64,000 nucleotides of DNA from Tetramitus jugosus (taxonomy: Eukaryota > Heterolobosea > Eutetramitea > Acrasida > Vahlkampfiidae): assembly GCA_937625935.1 (NCBI GenBank), contig OW569361.1, forward strand, positions 461,390 to 525,389. The letters run 5' to 3'. Made by a program: the position numbers and the translations under genes. The notes beneath the pieces are model-generated. The model made no database searches and had not been told where the DNA came from. It saw nothing but the letters and a program-made list of their open reading frames with translations. How positions within the stretch are numbered: position 1 is the first letter of the stretch; every line of letters begins with the position of its first letter. This document shows positions 40,416 to 51,420 of the stretch, piece after piece.

Positions 40416-40744
40416 TGGATGATATCTCAACGTGTTAGATTCGATTTCATTCACGTGATATCGGAAGCTAAAGTTTATGGTATAGTCCAATAAACTTTGG
40501 CGATCAAAAATACATGAATGGAACGCTCCGTGATTTATTTTTACAAGCAAAAAATACTTTGATTGCAGGAGAAAATACACTGACAATCTGGTTCACAATC
40601 AGCTAGGAATACACGTTTTGTGAAGCTTTGTAAAATCACCATCATCAGCGATCTTTGAAATCTCCTCTGTGAGTGCCCACTAATCCCCTAACAAATCGTT
40701 TAGTGCAAATAGATATCAAATAGCTGTGTGCAAAGGAGTCAGCC
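40416..40744. other. Intergenic region, no gene seen
   Basis: About 330 bases between two tandem plus-strand genes, with an AATAAA-like signal near 40490 and a CACGTG hexamer near 40455. It presumably holds the BRCT gene's 3' end and the P4-ATPase promoter. No open frame is credible. Confidence 0.45.
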
Positions 40745-43700
40745 ATGATGAACCCATATGAGCCTCCTTTGGGTTTCAACGGAAGTTCAAGCAACTACAA
40801 CCAAGATTCAAGCTCCTCATCTTCCTCCTCATCGATTACTTCGATTGAGGGTACGGCAAGCACAAGAACACCCTCTCGTGTCTTGGACGAAAACAACCAA
40901 CGTTCTCCACGACCGTCCTACCACAATGATCACCACCAGAATTCCAACGGAAATCTTGTCAATGATAGTGATAATTCAGTCTATAATAAGATGTTTTATC
41001 GCGGCAGTTATGCCAATGTGGAGGACCCCACTCAATATCATCTCTTTGCCACAACTCATGACATTGTACATAGTAATAATAATCACGGTTGTGATTATTC
41101 ACAAGAGGAACCAGTTCACTACCACCACCACACTGAGTTCAATCATCAGAATCGTCAATTTATTGGAGGTAGTGATGACAGTGAAATGATATCGTTGGAC
41201 CTTGATCGTCCACCTTCATCTTCCCAGTTCGGTTATTCGGACAATAATCATCCCATTCAACCATTGTATCATCAGACATCTGATGGTGAATTTGTTCACC
41301 ACAGTGCGACAGTCATGAATCACAATCATAACAGTCATGCGAATCATGCGAATCATGAGGATCGTGAGGAACATGATTTAGATGAAATGTCCATTACTGG
41401 TGTTGAGCCAGACAATGAAGCAACTGCAGGACATGAAGAAGGAGAAGTCACGTACAACACGGCACGTGACGCACCCAGACTCATCACGATTAATGACCAT
41501 GACAAGAACACTTCGCTTCGTATTCCTTCCATTATCAAGATTAAACCGTTGCCAATGCCATCCAATTGGTCATCCAAGTGGCACATGAAACAGCGTAGTG
41601 TACCAGTCAAGTTTTTCAAGCGCAAAATGTTTCCGGACAATCGAATTTCAACCACTCAATATTGGTGGTGGCACTTTGTTCCGGTCAACTTTGTTCCACT
41701 CAATTTGTTTTATCAGTTCAGATTAGTGTACAATTGGTATTTTATTCTGGTGATGGTTTTCTCGTTGATACCAGGAGTGAGTCCCGTTTTCCCCATCACT
41801 GCCATTCTACCCGTCATATTCATCTTTGGTATCAATATGATCAAGGATTTCACGGAGGATCTGAGACGTTATTTGAAGGATCGACAGACGAACAGGAAGA
41901 AGGTGCATGTGTTGCGCGGAACAGCATTGATGGAGATGAGCACAGGAGATATTCAAGTGGGAGATATTGTATCATTGAGTTCTGGTGCGACTATACCGGC
42001 CGATATGGTCATTCTCTCCACGTCGAATCAAGACAACAAGTGTTATGTAGAAACAGCACAGTTGGATGGCGAGACAAACATGAAACCAAAGTTTGGCAAA
42101 CACAAAACACAGCATCTCAATACACTTGACAAGCTTGTGAATATTCAAGGCGAACTCAAGTGCAATCCACCTGTGATCGAGATTCACAAGTTTGATGCCG
42201 TAATGAAGTTACATGACGGAGAAGGACAGATTGAAGAAACACTACACGATCAAAACATTATCTTGAAGGGTTGTACGCTCAAGAACACTGCACAACTCTA
42301 TGGAATTGTAGTGTACACGGGAGAGGACACGAAAATCATGTTGAACACGGCTCATCGAACATGGAAAATGTCGTTTATCGATATCAAGGTGAACATTATT
42401 CTGTTGGCTCTCATTCTGATTCATCAAGTGTTTTGTGTCCTGTTTGTCGTGCTGTCCTGTATCAAACAACACACAACAGTTCTCGACAGTTTTTATATCG
42501 TTCCGTCATCAAGTCATCCTGGTGATGAGAATCTGAATTTTAAGTTTGGAGTCTACAGGTACTTTACATTTTTCATTTTGCTGAATCTGATGATTCCAAT
42601 GTCACTCTTTGTATCACTTCAGTTCATCAAGGTGATTCAAGCGTATTTCATGGAGAGAGACATTAGAATGTATTATGAAGAGGATGATATTCCAATGGAG
42701 GCAACAGCTTCGGATTTGAATGCTGATTTGGCTCGAATTGATATCATTTTCTCAGACAAAACAGGCACACTAACCAACAATACAATGGTGTTTAAGAAGA
42801 TGGGTATTGGAGATCGAATTGTTCACAGTGAAGCAGATGTACCTGGTGCCATTGGAAAACACTTGATTGTTCCCATGCCTGGATATTCAAAGTATGGAAT
42901 GAGCGAACATCTCACAGTTCCGACGCCTCATATTGCCAAGGCTCTTTCTGCCCTCGAAAACTTGTCAGATGAAGAAGAGCTGCGCCAGAGGTATTTTATG
43001 ATGAATTACATGTTGAATATGGTGATTTGTAATGAATTGATTGTTGAGGACGGAGAGTTTAGTGGTGAGAGTCCAGATGAGATCTGCTTGGCGGAAGCAG
43101 CGCTTCAGAATGGGTTTCGATTGATTAACCAGTCTGACAAGGAAACAGAAGTGGAGATATTCGGAAGGGCTCATCTCTTTCCCAAGATTCACACCATCAA
43201 ATTCACATCAGATCGAAAGAAAATGAGTGTCATTTCTCAGTTTCCTCAGAGTTTTCTGGAACAGTTTCCATGGTTTAAGCCTGCAGGATACGATTACCTC
43301 ACATCGCCATCTAGTGTGGCACCAGTCGTGTGCTATACAAAGGGAGCAGACAGTTCTCTGTATCCATTGATAAGGAAAGGATCAACACCACAAGAATCAG
43401 AGATGCTGAATCAGTTGGTAGCCAAGAGCGAAGAATACATTGACCATTTTGGTGTCGAAGGACTTCGAACACTGCTGTTATGTCATAGATTCGTAGATGC
43501 ACGTGATGCTGATGTGTGGAGAAAACGATACATTAAGGCATCAGCAGTCGCCAGGAATCCAAAGGTCAGAGAAGCTCGCATGTCAGCAGTGGAGAAGGAA
43601 ATGGAGAGTGATTTTGACTTGGATGGCGCGACAGCCATCGAAGACAAGTTGCAGGAATATGTGCCAGAGACGATTCGTTTCATTTTGGCTGCAGGAATCC

Positions 43701-45265
43701 AATTCTGGGTGCTCACTGGAGATAAACGAGAAACAGCAAGGAATGTCGCTCAGTTGGCTGGTTTAGTGCACGTGTCTCAGAGTAAAACAGACACCACTCT
43801 GGCTACAGGCGTGTTCGATATCGATCTATCAGCATCACCTGCTCCTACTGAAGAGATATTGCGTCAAAAGATACAAGAGGCCCATCAAGTTGTTCAGAAT
43901 CACAAGGATCAAGTTGGCGACGATATCTGTCTTGTGATTAATGGAGTGGTAGTAGGAGCTTTGGAAACATTTCCCTCTGAACTCAATTCATTCCTAGCCC
44001 TGATAAACATGTGTAAGACAGTGATCGTTTGTCGAGCTATTCCAGCACACAAGGCATCTGTCGTGCGTTTGGTCCAGAAGAATCAGAAGAAGAACGGTCT
44101 GGCAATTGGAGATGGTGCCAACGATGTCAGTATGATTCAATCAGCAACAGTTGGTATTGGCATATCAGGTAAAGAGGGAAGTCAAGCCAGGAACGCTGCA
44201 GATTATGCCTTGCCCAGATTCTTCCACCTGAAACGACTCTTGGCAGTTCACGGTCACTATTCCCTGACGAGATTGGCGCTGTTTGTCCAATATTCCTTCT
44301 ACAAGAATATTGTTCTCACGTTTGCTCAGATATTTTACACATTCTACTGTATCTATTCAGGTCAAACGATTATTGATTCCTGGGTGCTCACATTCTATAA
44401 CATGATATTTACTCTCGCACCTCCGTTTGTCATTGGATTGTTCGACAAGGATGTTGATGAAACCATACTGGAAGACAATCCACAGCTATACAAGAGTCTG
44501 AAAAGAACAAAGACTGGTTTTGATCAAACATTGTCATTTCCCACGTTTACACTCTGGGTGATTCAGGCCATCTACCATGCTGCCATCATTTTCTTTATTG
44601 TTATTTATGCGGCAGAACCTACTTCGACAGAGAGTATGCAGACTGATGGTATCTGGGTCGTTTCGACAATTATATCAGTCACTATTTTCATTGTCGTGAA
44701 TATCAAGGTTTGCATGGAGATGAGATATATTACGATTTTGAACCATTTGAGTGTGTGGCTCAGTGTGATACTATTCTTTAGTTTCATGCTCGGGTACTCT
44801 GGTATTGTCAAAGGAGGTGGAAACATGTTCTTCATCATGTTCTGGCTGATGAGTCACGGCAAATTCTACTTGATTATCCTAGTCTGTGTTGCAGCATGTC
44901 TTGTTCCCGACCTGGCCATCAAAGCAGGCAAGAAGGCCTTCTTCCCTGCAGAATGGGAGGTGCTAAAGGAGAAGCATCACGAGAAGCTGAGAAGACTGTT
45001 AACATTCGGAAAGAAGAGACATGAAGAGAGAGAACAAGAAGCTTTGGAGGGACCTATTCTAGAAGAGTTGCAACACAACATTGAATTGTCTGAGATACAC
45101 GATGCTCATGAAGAAGAAAAGCTGAACAGAAAGAAGAGACAAAAGAGACGGCCTTCCATGAAACAACAACACAGTGAAGATGTAACACCAGCCACTGTTG
45201 TATCCCTTCAACCAAGACAAATTCCTCCACCTCCAGCAGATTTACCTTCAGACATTGAACTCTGA
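40745..45265 (+). CDS. P4-type ATPase, phospholipid flippase
   Basis: At 1506 residues this is an intact P4-ATPase. The actuator motif is DGET (Asp441-Thr444, in AQLDGETNMK), with the Glu that marks lipid flippases rather than TGES of ion pumps. The phosphorylated Asp is D671 in FSDKTGTLTNN. The nucleotide domain has the KGAD motif (CYTKGADSSLYP) and the hinge is IGDGANDVSMIQSA. Ten membrane helices are apparent. An unusually long N-terminal region of about 270 residues is disordered and rich in His, Asn and Ser. The C-terminus has a charged coiled segment and Pro-rich tail. It moves aminophospholipids to the cytosolic leaflet, usually with a CDC50 subunit not seen here. Confidence 0.95.
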   Translation: MMNPYEPPLGFNGSSSNYNQDSSSSSSSSSITSIEGTASTRTPSRVLDENNQRSPRPSYHNDHHQNSNGNLVNDSDNSVYNKMFYRGSYANVEDPTQYHLFATTHDIVHSNNNHGCDYSQEEPVHYHHHTEFNHQNRQFIGGSDDSEMISLDLDRPPSSSQFGYSDNNHPIQPLYHQTSDGEFVHHSATVMNHNHNSHANHANHEDREEHDLDEMSITGVEPDNEATAGHEEGEVTYNTARDAPRLITINDHDKNTSLRIPSIIKIKPLPMPSNWSSKWHMKQRSVPVKFFKRKMFPDNRISTTQYWWWHFVPVNFVPLNLFYQFRLVYNWYFILVMVFSLIPGVSPVFPITAILPVIFIFGINMIKDFTEDLRRYLKDRQTNRKKVHVLRGTALMEMSTGDIQVGDIVSLSSGATIPADMVILSTSNQDNKCYVETAQLDGETNMKPKFGKHKTQHLNTLDKLVNIQGELKCNPPVIEIHKFDAVMKLHDGEGQIEETLHDQNIILKGCTLKNTAQLYGIVVYTGEDTKIMLNTAHRTWKMSFIDIKVNIILLALILIHQVFCVLFVVLSCIKQHTTVLDSFYIVPSSSHPGDENLNFKFGVYRYFTFFILLNLMIPMSLFVSLQFIKVIQAYFMERDIRMYYEEDDIPMEATASDLNADLARIDIIFSDKTGTLTNNTMVFKKMGIGDRIVHSEADVPGAIGKHLIVPMPGYSKYGMSEHLTVPTPHIAKALSALENLSDEEELRQRYFMMNYMLNMVICNELIVEDGEFSGESPDEICLAEAALQNGFRLINQSDKETEVEIFGRAHLFPKIHTIKFTSDRKKMSVISQFPQSFLEQFPWFKPAGYDYLTSPSSVAPVVCYTKGADSSLYPLIRKGSTPQESEMLNQLVAKSEEYIDHFGVEGLRTLLLCHRFVDARDADVWRKRYIKASAVARNPKVREARMSAVEKEMESDFDLDGATAIEDKLQEYVPETIRFILAAGIQFWVLTGDKRETARNVAQLAGLVHVSQSKTDTTLATGVFDIDLSASPAPTEEILRQKIQEAHQVVQNHKDQVGDDICLVINGVVVGALETFPSELNSFLALINMCKTVIVCRAIPAHKASVVRLVQKNQKKNGLAIGDGANDVSMIQSATVGIGISGKEGSQARNAADYALPRFFHLKRLLAVHGHYSLTRLALFVQYSFYKNIVLTFAQIFYTFYCIYSGQTIIDSWVLTFYNMIFTLAPPFVIGLFDKDVDETILEDNPQLYKSLKRTKTGFDQTLSFPTFTLWVIQAIYHAAIIFFIVIYAAEPTSTESMQTDGIWVVSTIISVTIFIVVNIKVCMEMRYITILNHLSVWLSVILFFSFMLGYSGIVKGGGNMFFIMFWLMSHGKFYLIILVCVAACLVPDLAIKAGKKAFFPAEWEVLKEKHHEKLRRLLTFGKKRHEEREQEALEGPILEELQHNIELSEIHDAHEEEKLNRKKRQKRRPSMKQQHSEDVTPATVVSLQPRQIPPPPADLPSDIEL

Positions 45266-45362
45266 ACAACTTGGCTCATCTTAGCACTCAACAATAAAAT
45301 TCAAGCTTCCCCAGTGGGTATGACCAAAAAAACAACATGATCACATCAAAAACAACAACAAC

Positions 45363-48164
45363 ATGAAGAACAGCAGCAACAAATCTCTCTCCCATCTCAA
45401 TCTCACCCAACTCATTCTCTTTCTCTTACCATTTGCTTGCTTACTCGTCTTTTTTCAATCATTCTTTCACCTCTCCCAGACATCACCACCTTCAACAAAG
45501 ACAACTGATCATCATGCAGCAGCAACTGACTTTATTCAATCACAACCTCCATTTTCCAAAATGGTGTTCATCGTGATTGATGCTCTGAGATTTGACTTGT
45601 TTTTCTCTCCTGCTAGTTGTTGTTCTGCTGCTTCTTCGAGTGTTGGTCATGTGGTTGAAACAGGTAATTGTTATCGAATGCCTTTTACACAAAGTAAAGT
45701 AAAGAATGGTGTGAATGCGTTTATCGCGCATGCACATCCTCCGACTGTGACTCTACCTCGATTGAAGAGTATGATGAGTGGTCAGATGCCTCATTTTTTA
45801 GATGTTGTGTTTAATTTGGTTCCCATGAAGACAAAAACAATAAACAGGAAGAAGAAGAAATCGAGGATTGGTGTTGGTTTGAAGCATGCTACCAGTGAGA
45901 ATGAAGATATGGATGATAATCATGTGGAAGATGATCACACATTGCTATACAAGTTAAAAATGGATAAAAAGTGGAGAATGGTACTGTTGGGGGATGAAAC
46001 GTGGACTCGGGTTTCTCCATTGGCTGCTTCTGGACTGTATTTTGAAACGGAGATGAGTGAAACAACAAATTCGTTGTTTGTGACAGATACGGTGCAAGTG
46101 GATTTGAATGTGACGAGAAATTTACCTCGATTGTTGACTCGATCGGCTGATTGGGATCTTTTGGTCATGCATTATCTAGGATTGGATCACATTGGTCATG
46201 TGTATGGTATATCTGATCTGTCAAGCTCGATTTTGAACGCAAAATTGGAAGAGATGGACAAGGTGGTTCAACAAGTGTATGAATATGTGGAATCGAATGA
46301 TCCTGATACGCTAATCGTTGTTTGTAGTGATCACGGGATGACCAATACGGGGAATCATGGTGGTGCATCACCGGCAGAGACGGATGCCACTCTTTTGTTT
46401 TTGAGTCCTCGCTTTGCTGTCCGGAGTGAATCTGTACATACATCGAACGATCAATTGCCTCCCAAAATTAATCAAGTCGATATGGTACCGACATTGTCTT
46501 CTCTATTGGGAGTGAGTACACCGAGCAAAAGTGTTGGACAGCTGATTACCCCATTGTTGGATACTATCTATGATGAGGAAACAGTTCTTCAAATGCTACG
46601 AAACAACTATAATCAATTATTGGAACTCTCGAACAAACCGATGGACAAAATGCCGAATATATCATCGAGAACCGAATTGTTAAGCGCCATTCAAATCATG
46701 AGTAAATCACTAATCGAGCAAAAATCTTCATCGGACGAAGTTGGAATGATGATTGCTCTTATTGGCTTAGCGATCACGTGTATCGCTCTACTGAGATTCC
46801 GACTTTGGGAGAATGATTTAACTTTCATTCCGAGCTTATCGAGAATATCGATGATTCTATTATCATCACTTATATTGGTTCATGTAGTCGACGTTATAAT
46901 GGAGTTCGATTATGTTAGTATCACTCTCCCTCACTATGTTATCGTATGTTCATTGCTGATACTGTATGAAGCTGTCCGATTTCAACCCAATGAGAAATCA
47001 ACGCATCAAGGAGCAGGAGTGATGAAAGTTTTATGTGTATTAGTGTTCGTGATACATACCTTGAGCCTTTCCTCCAGTAGTTTCATTGAAGAAGAGCATA
47101 ACCTCTGGTATTTCTCATGTACCACCATTTTCGTGATGTTCTTGTTATTATCTGTGATGAATAGGGAAAGAAAGCTAGCTATATGTGTGACTCTAGCACT
47201 CGTTACGCATAGAGTAGCTTGTCATTGGCATCAGAGTGGAATCAAATATCAAGATAATCAAGATACTATCGCAACTAATCTTGCACGACATATATCAAGT
47301 GAAACATCCGTCTCTCTTTATTTATTGGCCTGTTGTTTGTATGTGCCTCTGATTTGCTGTTTGATAGTGCGATTTCAATCGAGACTTTGTGTTGGATCCA
47401 CATTTACACAGTTTTTACTAGTAACGACCGCCACTAGTGTATTCTTATTCAAAACTGCCATTGGAATGGTGCCTTCGATCGAACTGGTATATGGAATGGT
47501 CATTGGAAGCATAGTCCTTCATTTCTTTGAATTGAAGAGGAAACAGACCACATGGGATATAGTTCCGCTTCTCATTTCTATCACTCAACTATGGATCTGT
47601 ATCGAAAAGATTGAGAACTGTATGCTCGTTGTCCTCTTTTCTGTCCAAGTGTTTTGTTTGATCAAGGCATTGGAACATTATTCGAGGAGAATGGAGCCAT
47701 GGGAAGCATGTTTTATTTGCTACATGGTGAGTATGTCTGGATTCTATTATTTCGGGCGAAATATTTCCATTTCCTCTGTTGATTTCAGCACAGCTTATCA
47801 AGGCTTGACCGAGTATCGACCAAACTTGATTGGGGCCATTGTATTTCTGCAAATTTACCTGCCGAGACTACTACCCCTTGTGCTTGTACCACTGGCCGTC
47901 AATAGGAAAAAGTGGAACAGTAGCTTCAACATTGCCGTTGTTTCAACTTTGTTCTTTGTCTTAACTTTCCAATTGCTCATGAACAGTGGTATGCTTTTTG
48001 CCATGAAAGCGCACTTGTTTATTTGGAGTGTGTTCTCTCCAAAATATCTATGGGTCGTTGGTGACTGGTTGTGCATGATCATTCTAACTGCCATACAGTT
48101 GATCGCAATTCGCACGTACAACAACAAAGAAGAGCTCCTCGATCGGAATACAAAGCACGCGTAG
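45363..48164 (+). CDS. PIGG: GPI ethanolamine phosphate transferase, PIGG/GPI7 type
   Basis: The 933-residue protein has an N-terminal signal anchor (about 17-37) and a luminal alkaline-phosphatase-fold domain (about 65-400). Metal and nucleophile motifs are VIDALRFD, PPTVTLPR (Thr nucleophile), GDETW, HYLGLDHIGH and CSDHGMTNTGNHGG. It ends with a membrane domain of about a dozen helices (460-920). The wording PTVTLPRLKSMMSGQMPHFL and VDLNVTRNLPRLL fits PIGG/Gpi7, which adds ethanolamine phosphate to the second mannose of the GPI anchor, better than PIGO or PIGN. A Lys-rich insertion lies near residue 165. It acts in the ER lumen. Confidence 0.85.
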   Translation: MKNSSNKSLSHLNLTQLILFLLPFACLLVFFQSFFHLSQTSPPSTKTTDHHAAATDFIQSQPPFSKMVFIVIDALRFDLFFSPASCCSAASSSVGHVVETGNCYRMPFTQSKVKNGVNAFIAHAHPPTVTLPRLKSMMSGQMPHFLDVVFNLVPMKTKTINRKKKKSRIGVGLKHATSENEDMDDNHVEDDHTLLYKLKMDKKWRMVLLGDETWTRVSPLAASGLYFETEMSETTNSLFVTDTVQVDLNVTRNLPRLLTRSADWDLLVMHYLGLDHIGHVYGISDLSSSILNAKLEEMDKVVQQVYEYVESNDPDTLIVVCSDHGMTNTGNHGGASPAETDATLLFLSPRFAVRSESVHTSNDQLPPKINQVDMVPTLSSLLGVSTPSKSVGQLITPLLDTIYDEETVLQMLRNNYNQLLELSNKPMDKMPNISSRTELLSAIQIMSKSLIEQKSSSDEVGMMIALIGLAITCIALLRFRLWENDLTFIPSLSRISMILLSSLILVHVVDVIMEFDYVSITLPHYVIVCSLLILYEAVRFQPNEKSTHQGAGVMKVLCVLVFVIHTLSLSSSSFIEEEHNLWYFSCTTIFVMFLLLSVMNRERKLAICVTLALVTHRVACHWHQSGIKYQDNQDTIATNLARHISSETSVSLYLLACCLYVPLICCLIVRFQSRLCVGSTFTQFLLVTTATSVFLFKTAIGMVPSIELVYGMVIGSIVLHFFELKRKQTTWDIVPLLISITQLWICIEKIENCMLVVLFSVQVFCLIKALEHYSRRMEPWEACFICYMVSMSGFYYFGRNISISSVDFSTAYQGLTEYRPNLIGAIVFLQIYLPRLLPLVLVPLAVNRKKWNSSFNIAVVSTLFFVLTFQLLMNSGMLFAMKAHLFIWSVFSPKYLWVVGDWLCMIILTAIQLIAIRTYNNKEELLDRNTKHA

Positions 48165-48332
48165 TTCGGCAAAGGAACAATTCACACGCAGCCGCGCCTT
48201 TGACATCTTCCTGGGCCTCACTCAAAAATCCTGTCGGCAAAACTAGAGAACAAAATTCTGAGCTCCGATCGACTTGCAGTTTCGTGGGAACAACAAAACA
48301 CCAAAACAAACACAACAACAAATTGATCATAA

Positions 48333-49612
48333 ATGGCAATCATACCCACATGGCTCGTGACATCCGTCACAGCCTTAGCTCCCTCACTGTACGTCTCTTC
48401 TTCATTATTGACAATCATCCTTTTCTTGTTGCAACAACTGATTGACTGACTCACACTCCATTCACACTCTATTCACACTCCTTTCACATGTAAAACATTC
48501 ACAAAATCAATAGAGCTTGGCGTGAGATTGGTGGACCTGCTATTGCATTCACCTTTCTTCGAACATTCATCTTTGGTAAACAGTTGCGTTCTGTCGAGTA
48601 TCCCTATGGTGATTTAAAGACGATTAATGTTCGATTGGCCACTGTCAATGCCATCAAGAAACAAATTGCTGAGGCCAATGGTTTCACCGATATTAGAGAC
48701 ATTAAGCAATTGCACAGGTATGAAGACAATTTTTGGACGGAGCAATTGTTGACTCCAAAGGACATTAGAAGCTTGAACGACAACAATTGGATTCTGTGGA
48801 GTCGGAGTTATACGGCCATTCCGACAAAGAATGTCAATATGAAGGAATTGAACAGTTTGGACAATTTGAAGAAGAATATGAGTGGTATTGGTTCCATTCT
48901 TGACGAAGGTGATGAAGATTTTGTGTTGAAGACGGCTGCCGCTGTTGTAAACGAAGGAACTTCTCACATTGTTGACACAATGGTTGACAAGACATCTGTG
49001 GGTGGTGCAGCAATGACAGAAGGTGCAACGACGACAACTTCTGGTGCTCATCCTTCACATGCTCCTAGTAAGGAAAAGGGCAGTGCAGCGGATATCTATA
49101 GTGATCGATACAAGATTTCGTTAAATGCGGTCAAGATTACTGCAATGAATTATGTATCACAGTGCAGACACGACTCATTCTTCCCTGATGGAGTAGAAGG
49201 AGGTCCATTGACTGAACGTGAATATCAAATATTGATTGATCTTTTGCTTGATGAAGATTCCTACTTAATTTCATTGTATCATAACTTTAAGGATGACCCA
49301 AAGTTATTTGTAAAGTATGCCAGGAAAAAGGCACAAGATTTTATCCGAAGAGAAAAGGAGAAGAAGGATTTGAAGGAGGCAATTGCAAGCAAAAAGCCGT
49401 TGGAAGAAGTGTTCGCCGGTCCAGCAATGCAATGGGACTCCATGTCAGAGGAAGCGAGACGCAAAACCAAAATGACCAATCTTATCTCCGAGTACAAGAC
49501 CGGAAAGAGTCTAGTGGAAGACATTATCCATCCAGAGTCAACTCAGAACGACAAGACAAGAGAAAAGGAACAACAATCGACTCAAACTGCTCAAGTCACG
49601 ACCTCAATCTAA
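48333..49612 (+). CDS. Unrecognised protein with hydrophobic N-terminus (two exons)
   Basis: Exon 1 (48333-48388) and exon 2 (48514-49612) flank a 125-base intron with a GTACGT donor and an AATAG acceptor. The phase 2 join gives about 384 residues. Without exon 1 there is no ATG in a sensible place, so the splice is well supported. The first 45 residues are hydrophobic (MAIIPTWLVTSVTALAPSL, then AWREIGGPAIAFTFLRTFIF), like a membrane or mitochondrial inner-membrane segment. Then comes a polar domain (IRDIKQLHRYEDNFW, IRSLNDNNWILWSRSY) and a Ser/Thr/Gly-rich linker. The helical C-terminal domain begins LNAVKITAMNYVSQCRHDSF and continues with a Lys/Glu-rich tail. The family is not recognised. 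Confidence 0.6.
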
Positions 49613-49695
49613 GCTCAGTAAACGAAACTAATTATTATTACTCCGACTCGCATCTACGGATTATTTTCGCCGACAAGCACAAGAACTCAAGCTTG

Positions 49696-50358
49696 ATGAC
49701 CTCAACTGAACAACAATACGTAACTCTCAGTAGTAATGAAGTGGAACAACTAATTCAAGCAAAGTGTAAGGCAAACAGGATTGCTCGCCTGTTAGAAACC
49801 AGGAAACAAGCCAAGAACCAAGCGGCCAAGCTCAGAGAGGATTACAAACAGAAGAAAAGGGATCAGAAGGAGCAATACTTGAACGAATCCAAATCTCATT
49901 GGGAAGAGGAGCGAAGGAATCACCTGTTAGAGCTAGAAAAGGAGTTGCAAGTGGCAAATCATCAAGTAGGGAATGCCTACGTTGATGCTAGGCAGTGGAA
50001 CGAACAAGCGTACGAATTTGCTCAACAGCAGCAACAATTGCGCAAGGAATGCACGGCGAGAGAGCAAAAACGGTTCCGAAATGCACTACAACAACAAAGA
50101 TATGACCATCACAAGCAGAGTGAGCCCAACGTCGTACAACAGAGCATCAAAAATCAAGTGAGAGCTCATGAGAACAAGATATCGAGGGACGTTGTCGTTC
50201 AGAAACACAAAAGAGAAGCTATGGAATCACACGGCACCAAACCCAATTTTCAGAAGGCAATCCACAAAACAAAATTGAATGATTTTGAAGATTTCATGCA
50301 TATGAAAGCTTCCAGAAGAATTCGTACAGAACAAATGAAGAGTCGCAGGAATATCTAA
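49696..50358 (+). CDS. CEP295/Ana1 N-terminus-like coiled-coil protein
   Basis: The frame is open from 49432 but overlaps the previous gene there, so I start at ATG 49696 (MTSTEQQYVTLSSNEVEQLI). The 220 residues are almost entirely helical and rich in Gln, Arg, Glu and Lys. The order RLLETRKQAKNQAAKLREDY, then KQKKRDQKEQY, a Trp-Glu-Glu segment, LELEKELQVANHQVGNAY and a later REQKR-type helix resembles the N-terminal part of centriolar CEP295/Ana1, which helps turn procentrioles into basal bodies. If right, it fits an organism that builds flagella. The assignment rests on spacing of a few residues in a coiled coil, so a generic coiled-coil protein is the alternative. Confidence 0.5.
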   Translation: MTSTEQQYVTLSSNEVEQLIQAKCKANRIARLLETRKQAKNQAAKLREDYKQKKRDQKEQYLNESKSHWEEERRNHLLELEKELQVANHQVGNAYVDARQWNEQAYEFAQQQQQLRKECTAREQKRFRNALQQQRYDHHKQSEPNVVQQSIKNQVRAHENKISRDVVVQKHKREAMESHGTKPNFQKAIHKTKLNDFEDFMHMKASRRIRTEQMKSRRNI

Positions 50359-50400
50359 TATTGCTATTTACGGTTAATACACTACACAAATCTTGTGTGA

Positions 50401-51420
50401 TTACATGGCTTCCTCATCTACTGGAAACGTTTGTTGACTCTTCATCTCAGTGCTGTTCAAGCTCTTTCCTACATCCTCAAACTTCACCTTGAGAGCACTC
50501 AACGAACCATAGAGTACGAGTACCACCCAAACGAAAATAATCAACGAGATTGTCAATAAAATGGCACTGATCATGTACACGAATAGGCTGCTCGATCCAA
50601 AACCTGGCGCAGCAGCACTCAACAATAATGTCACAAGAGCGACAATCGAAACGAGAATCAACAACACTCCATAGATGACAGCACGGATTGCCTGAGGTCT
50701 CTTCTCACTATCACCTCTCGTTGCTCTAGCCATAATGATTACATACGTAATCATGAGGATCAAACTAACCAAGAAGTATAGTGCGAGAGAGACACAAATA
50801 ATGCCAGTAATCACATAGAGAATCATCATTCCTTGTTCATTGGAGTACGTTTGAACGAGTCCATAAGCAATATTGATGCCAAACAGCAGTGGAAGTTCGA
50901 CAACAGTGAAAATAATACCAATGGTCCACAGGAAGATCGTCAGGCCCTTGATGGTTCTCTCTGACAGAATCTTTGCTGTCTTGCACACCAGATTCATATG
51001 ATAGAGAATAATGAGCAATTGGTATTGGAGCAGGGCATAAAGTAGGATGAGACAAGTGGAGGAAAGACCTTGGAATGTTTCATTCACAGCATTGATAGTC
51101 TTCCTGTTCCTGCCAGCCAATAAAGACAAGTAACTGACGAGAGTCATGACACTGTTCATGATCTGAACAACCGGAGTACACAACAGACAAGCAAACAAGA
51201 TTTTCTTGGTCTTTACAATGTCGAACCGAGTGAGAGCCACTAGAATGATGGGTGGAATACTGAGGATAAAGATGGGAATGAAGAAGCAATGCAGTCCTAC
51301 TACTGCCCACTCTTGAGCAGTGAGTTGATAGTTTGGCAAAGGATTGCTCACTGTCTGATTCTTGCTTGCTGCATTCAACTCTAGCAGAGTCTCAAATCCA
51401 AATGTAATCATATCTTTCAT
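50401..51420 (-). CDS. Seven-helix membrane protein, GPCR-like
   Basis: I start at 51420 (MKDMITFGFETLLELNAASK) because the extra 66 upstream residues are Pro/Thr/Gln-rich leader-like sequence. The 339 residues contain seven hydrophobic helices: one after the short N-terminal stretch with two N-glycosylation sites (NAASKNQT), then pairs joined by short loops. A basic loop (MARATRGDSEKRPQAIR) precedes helix 6. A cytosolic acidic tail ends PVDEEAM. The topology fits a heterotrimeric-G-protein-coupled receptor or a TOM1/THH1-like seven-helix protein. No DRY or NPxxY motif is visible, so the receptor role is a guess. Confidence 0.65.
   Translation of the reverse strand: MKDMITFGFETLLELNAASKNQTVSNPLPNYQLTAQEWAVVGLHCFFIPIFILSIPPIILVALTRFDIVKTKKILFACLLCTPVVQIMNSVMTLVSYLSLLAGRNRKTINAVNETFQGLSSTCLILLYALLQYQLLIILYHMNLVCKTAKILSERTIKGLTIFLWTIGIIFTVVELPLLFGINIAYGLVQTYSNEQGMMILYVITGIICVSLALYFLVSLILMITYVIIMARATRGDSEKRPQAIRAVIYGVLLILVSIVALVTLLLSAAAPGFGSSSLFVYMISAILLTISLIIFVWVVLVLYGSLSALKVKFEDVGKSLNSTEMKSQQTFPVDEEAM

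Noticed and set aside
49432-49695. Upstream extension of the CEP295-like frame
   Set aside because: It lies within the coding part of the preceding gene in another frame; ATG 49696 is the first start clear of it.
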